Part shown: in pieces, positions 6,365 to 10,790 of the stretch
Layout of the letters: each line of letters begins with the position of its first letter
Numbering within the stretch: the stretch's first letter is position 1
Assembly (NCBI GenBank): GCA_003221075.1
Contig: QHUF01000150.1
Span: forward strand, 1 to 10,790
Origin: Gemmatimonadota bacterium
GTDB lineage: Bacteria; Gemmatimonadota; Gemmatimonadetes; Gemmatimonadales; GWC2-71-9
Direction of reading: 5' to 3'
Length of the DNA stretch: 10,790 bases
Notes under the pieces: generated by a model
Databases searched by the model: none
What the model was told of the DNA's origin: nothing
Seen by the model: the letters and a program-made list of their open reading frames with translations, nothing else
Position numbers and translations under genes: made by a program

Positions 6365-7253
6365 ATGCACTTCCCGTATTCGGTCTCGCACGACGTCCCC
6401 CTCTTCCTCGCCCCCATGGCGGGGGTCTCGGAGTCCCCGTTCCGGCAGATTTGCCGCCGCTACGGGGCCGACGTCGTGGTGTCCGAGTTCATCTCGTCCG
6501 TCGGCATCTCGCTAGGGATCGAGCGGGTGCTCGCGGAGATGCGCTTTGAGCCGGTCGAGCGGCCCATCGGCATTCAGATCTACGGCTCGGACGCAGGGAT
6601 CATGGCCACCGCGGCCGGCATGGTCACGGAGCTGTTTCAGCCGGACTTCGTCGACATCAACTTCGGGTGTCCGGTCAAGAAGGTCGTCCGCAACAACGGC
6701 CTGGGACGAGACGCAGCGCGACCCGGTCGACATTGCGCTTCGCTGCCAGGAGGCCGGCGCGCAGGCGCTGACGCTGCACCCGCGCACGCGAACCCAGATG
6801 TACCACGGCGCCGCGAATTGGAACGAGATCGCCGCCGTCGCGGCCGCACTCACGATCCCCGTCATCGGGAATGGCGACATTCGCACGCCCGCGGACGTCC
6901 TGGCGATGCGGCAGCAGACAAACTGCGCCGGCGTCATGATCGCCCGAGGTTCGTTCGGGAATCCATGGTTGTTCGCGCAGGCGCGAGACCTGCTCGCAGG
7001 GCGCGCGATGCGGCCTGATCCGAGTCCGGCAGATCGCTTCAGTACGGCGCTCGAGCACGCGCGCCTGGCGCTGCGGCTCCAGGGCGACACGCGGAAAACC
7101 GCTCTCGAGTTCCGGAAGCACTTCGGCTGGTACACAAAGGGGCTGCCGGGCGCGTCCGAGCTGCGCCAGCGGCTCTTCGCCATTGAGTCGATGGCGGAGG
7201 CCGAAGCGATCTTCAGCGACTACCTGTTTGGATCTGTGCGATCTGCGGCATGA
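6365..7253 (+). pseudogene. dusB: tRNA-dihydrouridine synthase (DusB-like) broken by an internal deletion with frame change
   Basis: Dus enzymes use FMN to reduce uridines in the tRNA D-loop. The 5' part (frame from ATG 6365) has the typical LAPMAGVSESPFR start, then QIYGSD and DINFGCPVKKVVRNNG with the catalytic Cys of GCP. From about 6701 the homology continues one frame over (WDETQRDPVD, LHPRTRTQMYHG, VIGNGDI, ARGSFGNPW) to the stop at 7251-7253. Between NNG and WDE, intact family members have about 34 more residues (GG-S/A-x-LL, then the strand with the FMN-binding Lys, V-x-K-x-R). These are absent, so about 100 bases that are not a multiple of three have been lost near 6697-6703. The product as written cannot be a working Dus. 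A weak promoter candidate (TTGGTT 6325, TATTAC 6349) precedes it. Real pseudogene or assembly deletion cannot be told apart here. Confidence 0.85.
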
Positions 7254-7915
7254 ATTTCGAGCCGCTGCCGTTCGCAACGATCGATCACCTCCGGCCCATC
7301 ACCCAGGGGCATCAGGAGGTGATCTTTTGTCCGGGCAAAACGGTAGGCCAGGTCGTCGCCATCGCGGAACGGCTCGAAGCCGCCGTGGGCTGTTTTCTCG
7401 CGACGCGCGCCGACACCGCGCAGGCGCAGGCGCTCGCGACCCGATTTCCCCGCGCCCTAATCAACGAGCTCGGTCGCACGGTGTATCTCCCGCCCGATCC
7501 TGAGCCGGCGCCCACGGGCCGCGGTACGGTGCTCATCTGCACGGCCGGCACGAGCGATCTGGCGGTCGCCGAAGAGGCTGCCGTCAGTGCGCGAGCGCTC
7601 AAGAACACCGTCGAGCGGCTGACCGACGTCGGCGTCGCCGGGATTCACCGCCTGCTGACGCAGACCGACGTGCTGCGCGCCGCGAGCGTGATCATCGTCG
7701 TCGCCGGCATGGAAGGCGCACTGCCGAGCGTGGTGGGTGGTCTCGTGAAGGTGCCGGTGATCGCTGTGCCCACGAGTGTTGGCTACGGCGCTTCATTCGG
7801 CGGTCTGGCCGCCCTCCTCGCGATGCTCAATTCCTGTGCCTCGGGCGTCACCGTCGTCAACATCGACAACGGATTTGGCGCGGCAGCCGCGGCAAGCCGC
7901 ATCAATCATTCGTAA
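7250..7915 (+). CDS. larB: LarB, pyridinium-3,5-biscarboxylic acid mononucleotide synthase (nickel-pincer cofactor pathway)
   Basis: LarB carboxylates and hydrolyses nicotinic acid adenine dinucleotide to start synthesis of the nickel-pincer nucleotide used by lactate racemase-type (LarA) enzymes. The 221 residues match the family: an N-terminal GHQEVIFCPGKT segment, then a PurE-like domain with CTAGTSDLAVAEEA, VVAGMEGALPSVVGG, VPTSVGYGASFGG and the C-terminal NSCASGVTVVNIDNGFGA. The start ATG 7250 overlaps the dus stop by 4 bases (ATGA). The downstream diguanylate cyclase begins about 10 bases after the stop. LarC and LarE, which complete the pathway, are not in the window. The family assignment is strong; whether the pathway is complete in this genome is unknown. 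Confidence 0.93.
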   Translation: MNFEPLPFATIDHLRPITQGHQEVIFCPGKTVGQVVAIAERLEAAVGCFLATRADTAQAQALATRFPRALINELGRTVYLPPDPEPAPTGRGTVLICTAGTSDLAVAEEAAVSARALKNTVERLTDVGVAGIHRLLTQTDVLRAASVIIVVAGMEGALPSVVGGLVKVPVIAVPTSVGYGASFGGLAALLAMLNSCASGVTVVNIDNGFGAAAAASRINHS

Positions 7916-7925
7916 CCGCGCGCCG

Positions 7926-9413
7926 GTGCGGCGATGGGTCGCGCTCGCACTCCAATTCTTCGGCATCGCGGTGCTGGGCATCGCAGCCTGGCGGGGGGGC
8001 TCGTGGGCGTTGCTCGCTGCCGCGGGCGGCATAGCCGCAACCCTTGGATGGACCATTCGCTGGCGTCCGGGCCGGTTGCGCCGCCGGGGACCTCCGCCGC
8101 TCGCGGTGCGCGAGGTGCTCGACCTGATCCGCCAGGCGTACGGCGCCTCGGCGGGCTGGGCGATCGGGACCGCCGAGGGCCCGCTCGACACGCCGGTGAC
8201 CCAGGATCCCGCCGAGCTCGAGCAGCGCCGGCGCGGGGCCGCCCTGGTCCAACTGGCCTCGGTCGACGGCAGGCTGCACGTGGTGCGCGATCCGGACGCG
8301 GTGTACGTCGCGGTCGGAGACTTCCCATATGCGGCCGGCCTGGCGCTCCAGGGGGCGTTACTCGACGACGCAACCGTCGATAAGCTCGCCGCGGCGCTAC
8401 GGCGTTTCGTCGCCGGCATGCGAATCGGTGAAGAGCAGAGCGCAGCTCCGCGCGCGCGCATCGTCGCCGGACGCATGGCCCGGCTCGCCGCCGGCGCGGT
8501 CACACTCGAGGGCACGGCGCGCGCGGCTGTGGAGCTCGCGGCGCAACTCACGCATCGCGCTGTTGCCCTGGCGATCGCGGCCGATGAGCCGCGTATCATC
8601 GCGATCTCGAATGCAGCCGACAAGCGACTCGGCGGGATCCAGCTTCCCCATCAATCAGCGGTCGCCCGCGCGATCGCCTTCGGAATACCCGTCACCACCC
8701 GGGGAGCCGAGGATGTGTTCGGGGCGGGCCCCGGGGTACCAGAGCGCCGGCGGAATGAGCGCGCCGGGACAGCCTACCCGCTGCTCGACGGATCGATTAT
8801 TGTCGGCGCGCTCGTGGTGCTCGGCCCGCCGCTCGAGGCTGATGCCCCGATCCTCGACGATCTCGGCCCGGTGCTCACGGACCTCGGTCCTCGCATTGCG
8901 GCAGCGCAAGCCGTGCACGAAGCAGAGCAGCGCGCTGTCGTGGATCCGCTAACCGGCCTGCGCAACCGGCGCGAGTTCGAGCGGGTGCTCAATGCGTCGG
9001 GCCCCGGATCGCGCGGGCCGGCGACGCTCATCTACGTCGATCTCGACCACTTCAAAACGCTCAACGACTCGCTCGGGCATCCCGCCGGCGATGCCGCGCT
9101 GAAGCACGTCGCTCGTCTGCTCGAGGCCGCGGTGCGCGACGGCGATCTGGTCGCGCGGATCGGCGGCGAAGAGTTCGCGGTCTGGCTGCCGCGCACGGGG
9201 CTGCGGGAAGGGTTGGAAGTCGCCGAGCGTATCCGCCGATCGATCGCGGAGAAGCCGCTCACCTGGAGCGGCTCGCTCCATTCATTGACGGCGTCGTGTG
9301 GCATCGCGTCCTGCCCCGAGCTGGTCGGCGACGTATTGAACCTGCCCGCGGCGGCGGATGCGGCGTTGTATCGCGCCAAGCAGGGCGGGCGGAACCGGGT
9401 GGAGCGCGCATGA
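7926..9413 (+). CDS. Membrane-anchored diguanylate cyclase (GGDEF)
   Basis: Predicted to make cyclic di-GMP from two GTP. From GTG 7926 the protein has 495 residues: two hydrophobic helices (about 4-21 and 25-44), an Arg-rich cytoplasmic boundary, a long middle region (about 55-325) whose second half has a GAF-like look but which I cannot assign firmly, then a GGDEF domain (about 335-495). The domain has DPLTGLRNRREFE, the metal-binding YVDLDHFKTLND, the active-site GGEEF at 413-417 and an inhibitory-site RDGD at 404-407, exactly five residues before GGEEF. It is therefore probably active and feedback-inhibited by its product. No EAL domain is present. Start is uncertain: the frame is open further upstream into larB, but the GTG just before the first membrane helix is the best fit, although no clear ribosome binding site is seen. 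A seven-G run lies at 7993-7999. Confidence 0.88.
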   Translation: MRRWVALALQFFGIAVLGIAAWRGGSWALLAAAGGIAATLGWTIRWRPGRLRRRGPPPLAVREVLDLIRQAYGASAGWAIGTAEGPLDTPVTQDPAELEQRRRGAALVQLASVDGRLHVVRDPDAVYVAVGDFPYAAGLALQGALLDDATVDKLAAALRRFVAGMRIGEEQSAAPRARIVAGRMARLAAGAVTLEGTARAAVELAAQLTHRAVALAIAADEPRIIAISNAADKRLGGIQLPHQSAVARAIAFGIPVTTRGAEDVFGAGPGVPERRRNERAGTAYPLLDGSIIVGALVVLGPPLEADAPILDDLGPVLTDLGPRIAAAQAVHEAEQRAVVDPLTGLRNRREFERVLNASGPGSRGPATLIYVDLDHFKTLNDSLGHPAGDAALKHVARLLEAAVRDGDLVARIGGEEFAVWLPRTGLREGLEVAERIRRSIAEKPLTWSGSLHSLTASCGIASCPELVGDVLNLPAAADAALYRAKQGGRNRVERA

Positions 9414-9976
9414 CTGAGCACTATCGCCCCATCGTCATACGCTTCCGCAAGAGATGGCAGGGTTGGGCGTTCGCACTGATTGCGTTCGCGGCCTTTCTCG
9501 TACTCGAGCGTTGGAATTTTGAGATGATGCGCAAATACCAACTCGTCAAAATGGACGGCCCTCTCGGCATTGGACTCCTGTTGTGTTTTGTGGTGACTGC
9601 GACGCTGTGCTTTTTGTACGTGTGGCCGACCGGGCGAGTCTCGTTGCGATTGAAATCGTCGCTCTCGGCGGGGGCCGCACTGACGATCCTGGCTGGGGTT
9701 GGTGGCTACCATCAGCTGAACGCTGTACTCGATAGTACGCGGCCGGAACCACGAACCTTCGTTATCGAGAATCTCAACTGCTCAAGCGGCCGAGGGCACC
9801 GCCCGCGCTTGTCGCTGCGCCCGTCGGATCCGACCGCGACGGCGTTCACTCTAGAAGTACCAGCTCTGGAATGCCGCAGCTCCCTGCCGGGCGACACCGT
9901 ATTTGTGGAACTGAAGCCCGGCTTTTTCGGCTCGGCGTGGGTAGCACGGTACACCGTGGCGAAACGTAAGCATTGA
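9410..9976 (+). CDS. Small membrane protein of unknown function
   Basis: I do not recognise this 188-residue protein. It starts at ATG 9410, overlapping the diguanylate cyclase stop by 4 bases (ATGA), which suggests co-translation with it. Three hydrophobic segments are visible: about 18-32, 52-71 and 84-99. A basic patch (FRKRW) before the first implies a cytoplasmic N-terminus, which would put the C-terminal ~85 residues outside the membrane. That tail looks like a small beta-rich domain with two cysteines (124 and 155) that could form a disulfide, and it ends in GFFGSAWVARYTV. GC content and codon use appear somewhat less extreme than in the genes before it. A link to the cyclase upstream is possible from position only. 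Confidence 0.7.
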   Translation: MTEHYRPIVIRFRKRWQGWAFALIAFAAFLVLERWNFEMMRKYQLVKMDGPLGIGLLLCFVVTATLCFLYVWPTGRVSLRLKSSLSAGAALTILAGVGGYHQLNAVLDSTRPEPRTFVIENLNCSSGRGHRPRLSLRPSDPTATAFTLEVPALECRSSLPGDTVFVELKPGFFGSAWVARYTVAKRKH

Positions 9977-10001
9977 ATAGGGGCTTCGCAGCGATTACCT
10001 T
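9973..10001 (+). promoter_or_regulatory. Candidate sigma-70-type promoter for ssrA
   Basis: TTGAAT (9973-9978) and TACCTT (9996-10001) are 17 bases apart and about 12 bases before the mature tmRNA 5' end. The -35 matches the consensus well in its first four bases; the -10 is weak. It overlaps the stop codon of the preceding gene. Only a guess from spacing and position. Confidence 0.3.
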
Positions 10002-10012
10002 GCGCCGCGAGA

Positions 10013-10367
10013 GGGGGCGACAGGCTTCGACGGGTTTGGTGAGGGTACTGTTGCGTGCCCAGGTTCTCAGTTACCTGGTTAATCAACTGGGACTATACAC
10101 AAGCCAATTCTGAACTGGCTCTGGCTGCGTAAGCTTCGGCTTCACGCACCTGCGTGAGTGGCAGCCCGCCTGAGGCGGCGCTCACGTATCGCAAAGTCGG
10201 GCTGGCGGCACGTGGGGTCTCAACGCGTGCCGTAAGAGATTTCAGAGGCTTGTTGCTACCAGGGCTGACAAGGCGCCGAGGTAGCGAGACTACCAAAGCC
10301 TAGTCTACGCACGTAGGAGCGGTATCGGAGTCATGCTCGGACCGGGGTTCAATTCCCCGCGCCTCCA
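10013..10367 (+). ncRNA. ssrA: Transfer-messenger RNA (tmRNA)
   Basis: Rescues stalled ribosomes by trans-translation with SmpB and tags the stalled product for proteolysis. The 5' end GGGGGCG (10013-10019) pairs with CGCCTCC (10360-10366; one G-U), followed by discriminator A 10367. The next bases are TTT, so CCA is not encoded and must be added. The conserved 5' segment GGCTTCGACGGG is present. The T arm is CGGGG-TTCAATT-CCCCG (10343-10359). The tag frame starts at resume codon GCC 10103 and reads ANSELALAA, ending with TAA at 10130-10132, followed by a hairpin and pseudoknot region. The RNA is about 355 nt, a standard one-piece tmRNA. It stands between a small membrane protein gene and a convergent TonB-C gene, with its own likely promoter and terminator. 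Confidence 0.96.
10103..10132 (+). other. tmRNA tag-peptide reading frame (ANSELALAA-stop)
   Basis: Nine codons from GCC to GCG, then TAA. The hydrophobic LALAA end fits the usual C-terminal degron recognised by ClpXP-type proteases. It is one residue shorter than the E. coli tag ANDENYALAA. Confidence 0.92.
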
Positions 10368-10386
10368 TTTACGAATACGAAACACC

Positions 10387-10420
10387 AAACGGGACACGTG
10401 AACCAAGACGTGTCCCGTTT
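10387..10420. terminator. Bidirectional hairpin terminator between ssrA and the convergent TonB-C gene
   Basis: AAACGGGACACGT (10387-10399) and ACGTGTCCCGTTT (10408-10420) form a perfect 13-bp stem with an 8-base loop. The T run after the stem is only three bases in the + direction, and on the - strand the stem is followed by GGTGTTTCG. The stop codon of the - strand gene (10419-10421) overlaps the stem end, so one hairpin serves both transcripts. Confidence 0.8.
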
Positions 10421-10790
10421 ACTCGCCGCCTTTTCCCTCGTAACAGAACTGGAGTGGCTTCTCCGCGGCACTCGACCGGACCGCCACGACAAGACACAAG
10501 CCGGCGAATCCTTCGGCCCTGATATCGAACCCCACGAGCACCCGGGCCCGCACTGCTCTCCCGGAGTCGGAGGCAGGCCGGAACCGAGCCTCCTCGAGCG
10601 CGCGCTTGAGCACAGGTTCCCAGTTTTTCGCAGTGCTCGAGTACACCCGCACCGTCGATCTGTCTATTTCCCCGGTTGCGGTGACGACGAGCGTGTAGGC
10701 GACCGACCCGTGCAACCCGACCAGACCGAGCCCCCCCGCTCCACTCGGATTCTCCGAGCTTTGATGCTGGGATTCCGGAACGTCTCCCGC
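10419..10790 (-). CDS. TonB C-terminal-domain protein, 5' end outside window
   Basis: The - strand frame is open from the right edge of the window to the stop at 10419, giving the last 123 residues of a protein that begins beyond the window. A TTG at 10715 could be misread as a start, but the frame continues upstream. The visible part begins with a low-complexity Ser/Gly/Gln linker, then VAYTLVVTATGEIDRSTVRVYSS, LKRALEEARFRPASDSGRAVRARV and VGFDIR. This is the pattern of a TonB C-terminal domain (strand, Gly turn, helix ending in FRPA, G-x-x-V-x-x-x-V strand). After it there is a further hydrophobic stretch and an FCYEGKG tail with a second Cys. Such domains work in the periplasm, contacting outer-membrane receptors or acting as stand-alone modules; which applies cannot be seen without the N-terminus. 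Confidence 0.72.
   Translation of the reverse strand, partial: AGDVPESQHQSSENPSGAGGLGLVGLHGSVAYTLVVTATGEIDRSTVRVYSSTAKNWEPVLKRALEEARFRPASDSGRAVRARVLVGFDIRAEGFAGLCLVVAVRSSAAEKPLQFCYEGKGGE

Noticed and set aside
6305..6391. Extended N-terminus of the EIIA protein
   Set aside because: The extra 29 codons do not resemble the family, overlap the dus start region and would remove the divergent promoter space.
6690..6710. Programmed ribosomal frameshift in the dus gene
   Set aside because: A frameshift alone would not restore the protein; about 34 conserved residues are also missing, and no slippery heptamer is visible at the junction.
10093..10296. Small - strand open frame within 10093-10296
   Set aside because: It lies entirely inside tmRNA, whose structure and tag are clear.
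10716..10790. Treating the TonB-C gene as complete from TTG 10715
   Set aside because: The frame stays open to the window edge with a linker-like sequence typical of TonB proteins, so the gene is cut by the window, not short.

Overview
The window is about 10.8 kb of GC-rich bacterial chromosome. The dense, overlapping genes, frequent GTG starts, archaeal/eukaryal-type (class 3) prolyl-tRNA synthetase and the mix of families (TMTC-like membrane protein, LarB, free-standing S23 four-helix-bundle gene, TonB-C protein) fit a high-GC Gram-negative lineage. Gemmatimonadota or a near relative is my best guess. That is inference from style and content; the window holds no taxonomic marker that settles it.

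Bases 1-5478 (+ strand) are a tightly coupled run: the 3' part of proS, then lysA (diaminopimelate decarboxylase, last step of lysine synthesis), guaA (GMP synthetase) and a polytopic TMTC-like membrane protein with a short TPR tail. Each gene overlaps the next by 4-19 bases, so they are probably co-transcribed and translationally coupled. The functions (tRNA charging, lysine/cell wall precursor, GMP, surface or membrane glycosylation) are growth-related but do not form one pathway.

Bases 5466-5850 separate the + strand run from a convergent - strand gene and are the oddest part of the window. Two arrays of an 11-base core, repeating every 16 bases, face each other in inverted orientation. 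They enclose a small - strand gene that is an internally deleted member of the S23 / four-helix-bundle (rRNA intervening-sequence protein) family. The outermost left unit supplies the stop codon of the upstream gene, and the right array ends one base from the stop of the convergent gene. It looks like a small mobile or structured element lodged exactly between two gene ends.

Bases 5852-6304 (-) encode a PTS EIIA (PtsN-like) protein. Divergent from it, a second + strand run follows: a tRNA-dihydrouridine synthase broken by an internal deletion with frame change near 6700, larB (first step of the nickel-pincer cofactor pathway), a membrane-anchored diguanylate cyclase with intact GGEEF and I-site motifs, and an unrecognised small membrane protein. 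Genes in this run overlap by 4 bases or lie 10 bases apart.

Bases 10013-10367 are ssrA (tmRNA) with a short tag, ANSELALAA. It is followed by a 13-bp perfect hairpin that probably terminates both ssrA and a convergent gene for a TonB C-terminal-domain protein, which runs off the right edge of the window.
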